DNA from: Cladopsammia gracilis
Lineage: Eukaryota; Cnidaria; Anthozoa; Scleractinia; Dendrophylliidae
Direction of reading: 5' to 3'
DNA length: 64,000 nt
NCBI GenBank assembly: GCA_022457155.1
Contig: JAJGOT010000136.1
Span: forward strand, 925,001-989,000
Shown: piece by piece, positions 33,240 to 43,937 of the stretch
How the letters are laid out: the number at the start of each line of letters is the position of its first letter
Position numbering within the stretch: the stretch's first letter is position 1
Program-made: the position numbers and the translations under genes
The notes under the pieces: model-generated
Database searches by the model: none
What the model was told of the DNA's origin: nothing
What the model saw: only the letters and a program-made list of their open reading frames with translations

Positions 33240-34500
33240 AGTTATCATCATCACCCTCATCATCATCGTATTATCAACCCTTGAGCGCTATTGAATTTTC
33301 TTAAAGATTTAATTTGCCGCCAAAAGAAGCACAAGCCGGCAAGCTTAGATCAGCATTTGCATATAAATCGCAAAATAACCAGCACAAGTGAGACATTAAT
33401 TAGCCTCCCGTTGTTTCAGCCTGGTGACATATACTTATGCTCCAATTCAAACTGGCGATTAAATTAAACTTTTTTATCAAGTGAAAATTTCCCTCTAAAT
33501 TTAAAAACCATTTTAAGACCATCAGGGCTTTGAAAGCAATGGCGACAACCTGGGGAGTTGAATAGAATTAGTTGCTTTCTGTTAACTTTGTTGAGTCTAT
33601 GTACTGCGCACGTGCAGATCTCCCACACATGGGCCTCTTTCAATGAAATTATTTGTAATCTATTATTAGTTCAGTGCCACACCGCGTGGGGTAGTGTGGT
33701 TATTTTAAGGACGTGTAAACGACGTCAGGTAATTTTAATTTTATTGTTGGCGCGAGATTTGTTGATTTTCACAGCCTCGCACACAACACGCGATTTTCAT
33801 TCTCTGTACAAGCAAAAATCCTTCAGCAATGATGAGAGCTATCTTATTACACTTTATTTTCGCGACACTTAAATTTCGCGATTTTCGAAAATCGCGAAAA
33901 TTTGATGTCGCGAAAATTTGCATGCACGAAAATTAAGTTACCATATACATAAGCTTTAGTGAAATATTATCCATTTAATAATCGTTCTGAGTCCACTTAT
34001 TCAATATCTTCGTCGTCCTCATAATCAATCTCCTTTTTACCACTAGGCCTGATAACGTGTGAGTCGAAAGTTCAAGTTGTTGTTGTCCTAGGGCGTTACT
34101 GAGTTTTCTTCGCCCTAGGGCGTTAGACTGTTTTGACCCATGGCACGTGACACGTTCTTGTCCAATCAAAAAAGGCGTTTGAGTCTGGGAAAAAAAAACG
34201 TTATTTTTAGGCAGTTCATTTGTAGTTGATACAGTCCTCTTGATTCGTAAAAAAAAATCATTCCAATGATAACACTTAATAACAACTTGCCTTGATCCTT
34301 GAATCGAGCTCAGGGTTTTCCGCAAAACAAGGAAGAAACCGCAGAATTAGACGGCAAAATGTTAAACAAATTAACTGCTTTGGAAATTACATAACAGCTT
34401 ACATCGAAATTAAATGATTTATGCAGAAATTTAAGCATCCTTGATTTTTCATTTCCTGTAAATAATTTATGTATCAAAATTAAGCGGATACAAATTGAAC
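33240..34500. other. Gene-free stretch
   Basis: TTTCGCGATTTTCGAAAATC near 33873 is a palindrome with TCGCGAAAATT repeats, resembling the interior of the element at 55371. GCCCTAGGGCGTTA occurs near 34110. The frames at 33558-33872 and 33975-34325 have no recognised domain. Confidence 0.4.
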
Positions 34501-34734
34501 TATTGTAAAATTGCGTGTGAGAAAACGCCATGCTGAAATTGAACGCTGAACGGAAAATGGAAAGATTTTATCAAACCGAGTTCATTACTGGGTTGTTATT
34601 CATTGAAGGAGAAGATCAAAACTTCCTCTTTATTTTTCGATACAAAACTGAAAACACGGTTTTGAATACTAACCGTTTAAGTATTTGGCAAAATAGAGGC
34701 CCAAAGCCAAAAAATATTGCTTCGGAAAACTAAG

Positions 34735-34975
34735 CAAGACGTGACAATGCTGACAATGAGAACCAAACATGCGCTTTTACTCAATATATTCATCTGGTTA
34801 ACAACCAACGCAAAACCGTTTAAATCAGCAGTATTCCCAGTGCTGTATTTTAGGATCTCCAATTATTATAGTTTTAAATATTTATGTAATTTTTGTAAAA
34901 GTGTTCTTAATTTTATACGGCTCACTGGAAGACCACTTATAGTGAATGTGACACCGTGATGAAATAAAGATTGTA
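34735..34975 (+). mobile_element. 5'-truncated LINE 3' end
   Basis: Ends GGCTCACTGGAAGACCACTT, AGTGAATGTGACACCGTGATG and AAATAAAG. The same closing words form a 72-bp insertion with a clean target duplication at 62176-62247, which identifies this as a retrotransposon tail. Confidence 0.55.
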
Positions 34976-35299
34976 GCAGTAGTATCTATTTTACAAATGC
35001 GAAAGAATAAATTTTCTTGTTAAGTAGACTTTCACAAGAAAAAAAAAACAGCAATCGCGCTATCGACATTAATCAATTATAATTGTCTTCAGTTTTGTTG
35101 GTAAAATGTTTTCTGGATGTCGAGTTTTCTTCACCGTTTAATTAATTATGTCTTATCGTCTAAAATACGACTCTGATTTATTTTACTTCTTAATGGCCTT
35201 TGTTGCAATATGAAAACTAATTTCTAGCTGATTAAACGTAGGCGAGAAAATGATATAACAATTTACAGAACTCCATTATAAAACGTGGTAAAGTACGAT

Positions 35300-35484
35300 A
35301 TATATTATCTTCGTTCGGAAATCTCATGTTTTGAAGAAGCCAATATCCTGGTGCGTATGTAGAAAGATGTTCTAGAAGATACATTAAATTATAAAGGATA
35401 TGTATTTTCAGTGAACATTTTACATCGGTGTACTAAACTAGCCGCCATAGAGCAAAAGGAACACGATCGCTGGTATAGAGTTAG
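35300..35484 (+). promoter_or_regulatory. Promoter and first-exon module, copy 1 (candidate for gene 3)
   Basis: CGGAAATCTCATGTTTTGAA, GTATGTAGAAAGATG, TATAAAG (35390-35396) and CGGTGTACT precede a donor TTAG|GTAAGT at 35485. The module is repeated at 37495-37640 and 37660-37882. It lies 4.7 kb upstream of the gene 3 acceptor at 40136. Linkage to gene 3 is inferred from position and orientation. Confidence 0.35.
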
Positions 35485-35739
35485 GTAAGTTTGTTTTTTA
35501 CATTTTTTTCGGTCGAATATTTTAATTCCTCTGTATTTTCAACATTAATACCTTAACCGTCTTACATTACTACACGCCCAAATTGAACGAGAAATGTCGT
35601 GTTCTCGAATTCATTTGTTTTAAGCGTTTCATTTATTTTACCTCCAACCGCGCCTGAGCCGATACTGAAAAAAAAAATAATATTTTTGCAAATGTTAAAC
35701 AAATACGGAACTACAGGGAAAAAATGCTCAATAGCCTTC

Positions 35740-36120
35740 AGTTGATTTGATGCCGCTTGAGAATTTCAGCCACAGATTCTTAATGTACAGCAGAATAAAC
35801 ACTGAAAAAAAAGAACTAATCAGTAGCTTTCATTTGAATGGTCATACTTAAGGATTTCATTCACAGACTCAAAAGTTAGAGCCACCCTGAAAAACGCAAT
35901 CTCCAGCACCACATGAAAGTGCTGCTCAGTAGCTTTCATTTCATGGTCACACTTTAAGATATTGCATCCACTGAGACTCAAAAGTTAGGGGCGCCTTGTA
36001 CAACATAATAAACAGCATCACATGAAAGTACACCTCAGTTAAACTTTGAATTCAATAGTCACCCTTTAGGATTTCATCCACAGACTCCAAAGTTAGAACC
36101 ATTTTGTAACAGTCATGCTC
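35740..36120 (+). repeat. 106-bp repeat (type A), diverged units
   Basis: GCTTTCATTTGAATGGTCAT, CCACAGACTCCAAAGTTAGA and CATAATAAACAGCATCACAT mark three to four units with many substitutions. Confidence 0.75.
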
Positions 36121-36529
36121 CGATACGTAGCTTTCAGTTGTCATGCCTTCGCATTTCAGCCCCGGATCCACTCTATACTGAATGAAAATAACAATTCCAC
36201 AAAAATTGTGCTGTCGATGGCTTTTTTTAAATGATCACGTTAAGGATTTCGTTCACAAAACCCACCTTGTTTTTGCCAATCTCCGACCTGACTTCTCAGA
36301 CAACTTGTCGGCCATGATACCGAATCTCCTTCAACTTCAGTCAAAACACTCCCAGTTCAGTTCCACTATCTGTCGCATTTTGGTTAGTCTTTGGCTTATA
36401 TATTTAAGGTTTGTGGTAACTTCATAATTTGACAACAAAAGTACCGGCCAATAGACCTTGACAGTCTTACTTCTTACTTCTTATTCTTACTTTATTTCAA
36501 TCCTGAACCACCCGCTCATGATCTACTGT

Positions 36530-37640
36530 AAAATTGTCTCTGAGAAAACGCCATGCTAAAATTCAATTACGGATAAAAGAAGGATTTTTATCACTTCGTT
36601 AGCTTTTGTTTTATCAAAATAAAATAAAAAAACAAGAATTCCGCTATATTTTTCGAAACGTAGCAGGAAATATTTTTGTACAAATTACATGACTCGAAAT
36701 TTGACCAATTCTGAGGCTTTAATTGCAAAAAAAACTGATCATTTAATTACTACACTTAATTGAGTTAAAATACCGTTTAGCTTTCATCATTGTACTTCAA
36801 AATATATACAGAGCTATATTTTAATTAACGTTGTCGTTGTCGTTGTCGTCTCAAAGCCTACAAGTCAAAACCGAACGAGTAAACCGAGCGCCTGTTCCAG
36901 GCATGCAGATTAAGTTGGTAGCGGCGAAACGAAAAGAAACGGCGCGAATGAGTGATGCGACGAGCGGGAAAAACGTTCATTTTGCACCGTTCCCAACTAT
37001 CTTGGCATGAAGCTTTGATCTTTCATCCGACAACGTTAATTAAAATAGCTGTATATACATATACCGTTAACCTTAATTTATTCACACGAAAACCCACACA
37101 TTTAAAAGGTGTGAAAGCCAAACCACAATCCTTCGAATAGCCATGGGCAAGATTCGCCGATTTTTGATTTAATTTGCAAGGACTAGAAAAAAAAGCAACT
37201 GATGCAATCGACGTAAATCAATTCTTTTTAATTTCGTTGGCATAAGCTTTTCTGGCGGTGTTGAAATTTCTTCACTGTTTATTAATATTGCATCTTATCT
37301 TCTAACTATAGCAGCGATTGATTTTACCTTATTAGTTTAATTTTATAATTATTATGGTAGTGCCAGTAAACTTGTGACTTTTATGGTAAACAACCCATTT
37401 CTATTTATATTCGAACGTGACTAGCTGATAGGTAAAAACAACAAAATTCCTTTTGAAAGATAAATTTATTAAAATACTTTCCTTCCAAACATTGGCAAGA
37501 TATTCAAACTATCTATATATTATCGGAAATCTTATGTTGTTGAAGACCCCAATATTCTCTCGTGATCACGTATGTAGAAAGATCAAAGATACACTCCGGA
37601 TATATATCTTTTCACTGAACAGTTTTCAGTAAAATATGTT
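36530..37640 (+). repeat. Segmental duplication, unit 2
   Basis: Matches 34510-35484 in order. It includes a second promoter-like module (CGGAAATCTTATGTTGTTGA, GTATGTAGAAAGATC, GGATATATATC) at 37510-37640 that lacks a clear donor. Confidence 0.6.
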
Positions 37641-37659
37641 ATGTTTAACGATAAGTTTA

Positions 37660-37882
37660 TTAAAATATTTTCCTTTCAAAGATTGGCAAGATTTTCAAAC
37701 TATCCATTATCTTTTTCGGAAATCTAAATGTTTTTTGAAGACGTCAATATCCTCTGTCACCTTTGTAGAAAGATGTCTCAGTGAGAGATACAAAACGGAT
37801 ATACATTTTTTTTCGATGAACAGTTTTCATCAGTGTACTGCTACACCCATTGGCAAGAGAAACTTGACATCTTTCAAATTAG
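37660..37882 (+). promoter_or_regulatory. Promoter and first-exon module, copy 3 (candidate for gene 3)
   Basis: A further tandem copy of the TTGGCAAGATTTTCAAACTA to GATATACATTTTT module ends in CATCAGTGTACTGC and a donor AAATTAG|GTAAGG (GT at 37883). It is the copy nearest to the gene 3 coding exon. Confidence 0.4.
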
Positions 37883-38039
37883 GTAAGGCAAGTTTATTGA
37901 CAATTTCACAATTTTGTTTTGGTTGCGAAAATATATCATGTTCTCTTATTGCTTTCGTTATAAACTTTACTCAGAATATATTTGTTTTACTTCCAACCGT
38001 GCTTACGCCGATACTTTAATGTTAAACGAGTACGGAACT

Positions 38040-38570
38040 AGGCGACGAAAGTATTGCTTAGTAGCTTTAATTTGAATGGTCACACTTTAGGATTTCATCC
38101 ACATACGCAAAAGTTACAACCACCTTATGCAGCATAATAAACAGTACCACAGGAAAGTACCGCTCAGTAGCTTTCATTTGAATGGATTTCATCCACAGAC
38201 TCGAAAGATAGAACCACTTTGTACAGCATAATAAACGGTACCACAGTAAATTACTGCTCGATAGCTTTCATTTGAGTGGTCACACTTTAGGATTTCAGAA
38301 CCACCTTGAACACAATCAATGTCAGCACCACAGGAAAGTACTGCTCAGTAGCTTTCATTTGAATGGTCACACTTTAGGATTTAATCCACAGACTCAAAAG
38401 TTAGAACCATCTTGTACAGCATAACAAACAGTACCACAGGAAAGTACTGCTCAGTAGCTTTCATTTGAATGGTCACACTTTATGATTTAATCCACAGACT
38501 CAAAAGTTAGAACCATCTTGTACAGCATAATAAACAGTACCACAGGAAAGTACTGCTCAATATCCATCGT
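38040..38570 (+). repeat. 106-bp tandem repeat (type A), about five units, upstream of gene 3
   Basis: GTACTGCTCAGTAGCTTTCA and CATTTGAATGGTCACACTTT recur. One unit is shortened by deletion of the GTCACACTTTA part, another of the ATCCACAGACTC part. Confidence 0.9.
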
Positions 38571-38894
38571 GTATAGTACAGTAAACACCACCTAAAAGCT
38601 ACAGAAAACTCAGAAGCTTCTATTTCAGCCAACCCCGCAGACAAATTCCGTTGTCTGGGTGACGTTTTTATCTCCTCCCTCCCCCTCCCTAGTCAGTTGT
38701 ATTCTTGTCCCCTCGCCTCCCTCTTCCCTCGTTTCCAATCTTCGCGCCCAAAGAGTTGCCTGTCGAGAAGGCTACATTTAATTACAAGGCAACACTTAAT
38801 TACATTCCACAAACTCAAAAAGTAGAGTCACCTTCTACAGTATAATAAGCTGTAGTAGATATAGTACTCTCGAATATTTTTATTATCTTGAAGG

Positions 38895-39145
38895 GGGGGG
38901 GGGGGGGAGGAGGGGAGATTCCGTCCCGAGGTCCCAACCCTTACTCTTTCATATAATACCTACAGTAGACGGTAGAAACATAACATCCCTTTTCTATGCC
39001 CTTGGAGTGATATTATACACAAATGGCAGTTTTCCCTATGCTCTACACTTGCAACTCGTGAAATTCCTGCCCTTTTAAATACCTCCATCTTGAAACAAGT
39101 ACCCCTTTGGTTGATAGTCCGTTATTATATAGGGAGTATCCCGCG
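38895..39145 (+). mobile_element. G-run-bounded element, truncated relative of 42469-42881
   Basis: A run of about 16 G is followed by TTCCGTCCCGAGGTCCCAAC and CCTTACTCTTTCATATAATA, and it ends ATATAGGGAGTATCCC. The order matches the longer copies at 42.5 and 49.7 kb. Confidence 0.6.
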
Positions 39146-39149
39146 ATGT

Positions 39150-40130
39150 TTTTTTAATGGTCCCACTTCAGATTTCGCCCACTGACCAACTTTTTTCTTT
39201 ACGTCAATTCGCTAAAGTTGAAATGTTTAATTGATCTTACTTTATTAAAACAACCTTCACTTTGCATTGGTTAGCGGATTTCAAAATCTTCGTTTTTACA
39301 GCGTCTGCACTCATCTTCATGGTGACGGAAAACCTAATTGCATGCTGATAGATCTGTATTTATAACGAAGAAACTTCCTTTACAACCCGTACTTTTTTCG
39401 CGTCCATTTATCGTATCTGCCCAGATTCTATTAACTGTGAAAATTTTGGAAGATTTCACTGAAGGCAATTAAAGAAAATCACAATTAAATCTACGTAAAC
39501 AATAAAAAACGCATTTGCTTGGGCAGTTTTAATTCAAGACTGAAGCCATTATTTAAACAGAGATGGTTGGAGAACACTGTTTCATAATTCTTTTTACATT
39601 TTGAAAGGTTTCAGTGAACTGGGAGTAAAAAGGAATGTGAAAACCAGCTTCCCGAAAGCAACACTAGCGCGCGCAACACCAACTATGAATACTCTATGGA
39701 GCCACCTTAAGTCCATTTTTCCAGAATTTATCGTCCTGATTTCAGCAACTGGGTATAACTTATTTCCTCTGAGGTTTTTGTATGAACGTAAAGTTACAAG
39801 ACCACACATTTAAAAATTTAACATTTAAAACTGATCACAATTTCATTCTATAGCTTTTGACATCTTTTGAGCAGAAGATAGTAAAAAGTAAATAAAATTA
39901 CCGAGATGTTTAGTATTTTTTCACCTCTCTGTTAAAGAAAATTACAGTAAGGTATGCGTAGAAGCAAAGAAAATTAAAATAGGGTAAACGAACAGGCGAT
40001 ATCGGCTTTGAATGGGGTTAATTTGCGTTGAAACAATTAGCGCATCCATGTCAGTTATGTCAGTGACCGTTTAATAAATAAACGCGTTAGGTTATGTTTC
40101 AACAGTAAATATCATTCTTTTCTTTAACTC
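39150..40130. other. Gene-free stretch upstream of peptide gene 3
   Basis: Overlapping frames at 39594-39813 on both strands have no domain or splice context. GGAGCCACCTTAAGTCC near 39699 resembles the TTAAGGTGGCTC element end. Confidence 0.4.
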
Positions 40131-40157
40131 ATTCAGCCCAGTACAAATCAAATCACC

Positions 40158-42155
40158 ATGAACAAAGCATTGGTCATAACACTGCTTATTGGACTGCTCG
40201 CCGGATCATTCATCCACTCTAGCGAGGCGCTCATTCGTGCTGGGAGAAATATGGTCCCGTTTCGACATGCTGAGAGGGACGCTGATAACATGTATGAAGT
40301 GTACGACCGAGCTGAATCTCCTAAATTTTTTAAACGAGGTAGTCATTGATTTGTTGTTAACGCTCTGTTCTGAGGGGTTTAGCGGGAATTATTAAGAACA
40401 CGAGAGAAGCGCAGAGAATGATGAGCCAATGGCGAGTGCTTCTCGCACTTCTCGAGTGTTCTTAAAAATTCCCAAGTGCTTAATATATAACTGAACAATA
40501 TACGAGGAACAAGGTTTTTTTTTTAATTTCTTTTATAAAATAGAAACGATCACAAACGAACAAGAATTCGCGCATGCTTTATCGAGTTATAATGAACTCG
40601 GTTTGACCAATCATAGCGCGCGAATTTTCTAGAGCATTTTATAACATATGGTAAGGTATATAGGTTAAGCAGAATTACAATCGAACCCCACTTTCCGGAC
40701 ACCTCATTATTACGGACAGTTTTCTCTATGTTCCACTCGAACGCCCAAACATTTTGTTTAAAATTTACCCGCTTAATAGGGACACCCGTTAATACAAACA
40801 ACCTTTACGCCTGGCTATGCCATGTTGATGAGTCCTAAGCAGGACGAAACAGCTGTCCATGACTGCCACTGCCAGGGTGATATGGTTGTGCGCATGCGTA
40901 AGGTAACGGCCTTATATTTTTACCGAGGGGGATGGTGTAGTGTGCTGAGTTGCAGTTATTGTTTGTCTATAGTTTTTTCCAGTCCCGATTAAAACAATCT
41001 CATACAAAGTTAAACTCCTTAATACGGACAATTTAGCTAATTGGTAGCGACAAAAATGTTCTCAAATGCGTCAAGTCAGTGAGCTACACATATTCTATCA
41101 GTTTGGTTGTTAGAAAATTACCTATTTTTTGTGTCTTAATTAAGGTTACAGTGTACCTTCGGGGGTGTCTCCAGTATAACAGCTCTAGTGTCTTAAGATT
41201 ACACTTAATATACCTAAACCCAGATATCAAATTAAAGCTTATAGAGCTGGCTATCTAAATATGGAAACCATTTGGTAATAAAGTGAATTGTCGAATTTTT
41301 TACGACGTCTAAATTCGAACGTCCGAATCAGCTTTAAAACGCTATAACTCAAAGCGATCACTGTATTTTGCTAATTTGATTTGTTCTCGGGTTTCCGGAC
41401 ACGAAGCGCTAAAAAAACGTGTTGGGTTTTTGCAGTGAAAAGTTACAGAATATTTTCGAAAAAGAGAGAAAAAAATTGGAATGATCGCACGGAAATGGCT
41501 CTTGACGAAAAAGTTTTCGGAAATAAGAAATTCGCCGCCCCTTTTTGTTGATTATATGTTAGCCTAGCATCTATCCAAATTTGAGGAAAATCGAACAAAT
41601 TCCCTTTGAGTTGTAGCTCTTTAAAATGTCCCCAACAACCGAAAAATTAACTTTGAGAAAACAGCGCTTAAAAAAAAACATCTCGCTTCATAAACAAACT
41701 CCGCCCACAAAAATTATACTGTCATTTCTCCGTCAATTTTCACTATTTTCGATAATTTTTTTTTTGGATGAAAGTTCATTCTGTAAACTTTATTTTGACG
41801 CCAAAAATAAAATTTCGATAAATTTTTCGATCTGAAGGTACACTGTAACCTTAATGAGGTTAAATGCAATATATTACTGCATTTTTCTCGTCCATGACCC
41901 CCCCCCCCCCCCCCCCCCCCCCCGTTAAAACGGATAGTTTCCGTGGTCCCTTTGGAGTCCGTATTAATGGAGTTCAACTGTATAACGAAAAATGTGTTTA
42001 TAATTTATCTTGAGTATTTCAGGTTTTAACGGACATTATTTGATTATATTTCGAGTAAATAACCAGACAACTCCTGGTAAAGGATTGGTATTAAAAATAT
42101 GGTTTTCTTTTCTTCAGTTGCAGAAAGAATAATGAGGCGAGAAAAGAAAGCATGA
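40158..42155 (+). CDS. Small secreted peptide precursor, LRAGR family, gene 3
   Basis: Coding exons 40158-40338 and 42118-42155 encode 72 residues. The signal peptide ends SSEA at residue 24, followed by LIRAGR (25-30) and an acidic, Tyr/Met-containing stretch ending KFFKR. Donor CGAG|GTAGTC and acceptor TTCTTCAG give a phase-1 intron, and the last exon adds VAERIMRREKKA, a short basic tail. The unspliced frame would stop after GSH, so the splice is chosen because it reproduces the junction of genes 1 and 2. The intron carries a pogo-like element, a hammerhead-like motif and a TTAA element. AATAAA follows at 42206-42211. No cysteine is present. Role unknown; secretion and processing at KR are inferred. 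Confidence 0.75.
40393..40466. repeat. Short palindrome in the gene 3 intron
   Basis: TTAAGAACACGAGAGAAGCG is loosely mirrored by CTTCTCGAGTGTTCTTAA. It may be a minimal MITE. Confidence 0.45.
40810..40876 (+). ncRNA. Hammerhead ribozyme-like motif (type I), copy 1
   Basis: Stem I: CCTGGC (40810-40815) pairs with GCCAGG (40871-40876), and CATG (40821-40824) with CATG (40858-40861). Core TTGATGA, then stem II GTCC/GGAC with loop TAAGCA, then GAAA. Stem III is the palindrome CAGCTG without loop, followed by TC, the expected cleavage position (after C40857). Stem III of this kind cannot fold alone and is known from ribozymes that act as dimers. The single departure is T instead of the conserved C at the first core position, which should abolish or strongly reduce cleavage. 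Confidence 0.75.
41140..41854 (+). mobile_element. TTAA-flanked DNA transposon, copy 2, in the gene 3 intron
   Basis: The same GGTTACAGTGTACCTTC ends as copy 1, with TTAA at 41140-41143 and 41851-41854. The duplicated segment at 45700 lacks it (GTGTCTTATTAGGGTTAAAT), giving an approximate pre-insertion site. Confidence 0.8.
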
Positions 42156-42205
42156 CCGTTACCATGGTGATAACTGCCGAGACGATTCGACCAACAAAAA
42201 AAAAG

Positions 42206-42211
42206 AATAAA
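42206..42211 (+). terminator. Polyadenylation signal of peptide gene 3
   Basis: AATAAA 51 bp after the stop, conserved in the duplicated terminal exon at 46028-46033. Confidence 0.5.
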
Positions 42212-42468
42212 ATTCCTTTAATTAAAGCGTAAATGTAAAAATTTATTAAAAGAGCTAGCTGACTTAGGCGTCAAAATAAATATCGAATATGAGTCATGTG
42301 TGGAGAATTTAATTTATTTTGCAAAACGCTTTTTACTTATTAAATAAACTGCTGTTAGACGAGACAATGTTGCTATTAAACTTCAATTTAATGGAAACGG
42401 TGTCCTTACTTTACAAGTTACAAATAACATGTCACATCGCGACAATACTTAAGGAAATTAAGGACATC

Positions 42469-42881
42469 GGGGGGGGAGAGTACTCAACAAAGTTTTGTAC
42501 GGGGATGCTCCGCCCCGAGGTCCAAACCCTTACCCTTTCATATACCGTTTTTGACAGAAAAGGTACATACTCCTTCCATATACCTTTCATTGAAAATGGT
42601 ACCCCTTTCACATACCTTTCACTGAAAATGGTACCCCTTTCATATAGTTTTTACGTGCGTCTGTTTGATATATTTTGAAAGGCCCTTTTTGTATACTTAA
42701 ATGGCAGTTTTCCCTACCTTTTTTATGCTTCAACGGCGTGTTTTCGCTACCCTTTCATATACTTCAACTTGTAAAATCCCGACCCTTTCATATACATCCT
42801 GCCTCAAAAAGGTACCCCTTTCGGGCGGAGCATCCCCGTATAGCCCATTATAGGGAGTACCCCCTCCCCCCCCCCCCCCCG
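42469..42881 (+). mobile_element. G/C-run-bounded element, full copy 1
   Basis: Starts GGGGGGAGAGTACTCAACAA and GGGGATGCTCCGCCCCGA and ends CGGGCGGAGCATCCCCGTAT, TATAGGGAGTACCCCC plus a C run. The ends are inverted over more than 40 bp. Between them GGTACCCCTTTCA and its variants recur. The frames 42319-42678 and 42675-42965 cross it and are not genes. Confidence 0.75.
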
Positions 42882-42969
42882 CGGGGAAAAGCCGAACTGG
42901 GCTTAGTTAATACCCTTACTAGTCTCCACAAACGTAGGCTTCGTCCTATTATTTTTCGTTCTTAGGGAA

Positions 42970-43930
42970 AATGCATGCTTACGTTGTTTATAGTGGTGTA
43001 CGATTAAACCGAAATGAATTAAGTAAAAGAGAAATTCAAAACTGCATATAATGCTAGCTAAAGCTTCACGAGTGAACAACTTGAAATTTCATTATTCTGT
43101 CAGTTCTGTACGCGGCATTTTATTGGCTGAAGTAAAAATGTTGGAATCTATTGTCCCCGTTCTGCTTTGTGATTGGTTAACTTTGTTGATTGGGTGACCC
43201 CGGTAACAGCAGCCGCACTGTAAAAATTCCACATCCGGCAACTAAAAGCTCATTTATCAAACCGCGTCTTTCAATGACACCAGTCATTGTAAGATGCGGT
43301 TTGGAAAGTTCAAAGTGCTTCATGGTGCTTGCCTTAGGCACGAAAATGACTTGACGTAAATTAGATTGCTTTTGCATTTCGTCGAGTACACTTTTCCATT
43401 TGGAAGAATCTACTAACTAACAAGGGTAAATCTTATTGCGTACATATAGTCACATAATATATATAGATAGGCTGAGCCTAATAGCGTAGCTCTCTGAACA
43501 GAAAGCCAATGATAAACTTAACTGAGGCCTCTGAAAGGTCGGATGCACAAGAATTAAGATTGACGACGGGTGTCAGTAAAACGCGGGGTCAGGGCCGGGA
43601 ACATAGACCACTTCACCAGTCCCTTCAACGATAGTTCAAGATCGATATTTAGAATCAACCAGTGGAAATTACAAGCAGAGAGGAAACAGCGATACAAAGA
43701 AAGTCCCGTTTAATACCAGTTTTACTTGCATAATCGGGAAAGGCCTACTTCTGAGTATATCTTAATTGGTATCCCTGTCTTGAGTAGCATGCAGGGAAAT
43801 AACGATTGTAATTTGAACTGGTTTTCTCCGCTAAACAAAGTGTTTACCGAGTTGACGTGACATTCAGCCGTATAGCCTCGCGAAAACCAAAGCCTCTCTT
43901 TGGTTTCAAAATTGCTAAGATCCGGGATGT
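42970..43930. other. Gene-free stretch
   Basis: Minus frames at 43177-43377 and 43722-43949 have no recognised domain. GTGATTGGTTAACTTTG-type text is common in the MITEs of this window but no ends were found. Confidence 0.4.
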
Positions 43931-43937
43931 TGTGTGG

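Larger units (their letters stand above)
34510..35484 (+). repeat. Segmental duplication, unit 1, ending in candidate promoter and first exon
   Basis: GAGAAAACGCCATGCTGAAA at 34520 to the donor near 35485 is matched in order by 36535-37640 (CGCCATGCTAAAATTCAATT, a CTTCACTGTTTATTAAT-like block, and the CCAATAT..GTATGTAGAAAGAT block). The unit contains a LINE 3' fragment at 34735-34975 not obvious in unit 2. Confidence 0.65.
40676..41982. mobile_element. pogo/Tigger-like non-autonomous element, copy A
   Basis: Left end TACAATCGAACCCCACTTTC and right end inverse TACAGTTGAACTCCATTAAT share the TACAGTYGAACYCC signature of pogo/Tigger inverted repeats, with TA at both edges as the expected target. 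TACGGACA words recur inside. It contains the hammerhead-bearing segment (40794-40966) and a TTAA element (41140-41854), and a C run at 41898-41923. No transposase frame remains. Confidence 0.6.

Noticed and set aside
37820..37850. Third hammerhead (CTGATGA on the minus strand)
   Set aside because: No stem II or GAAA follows in register.
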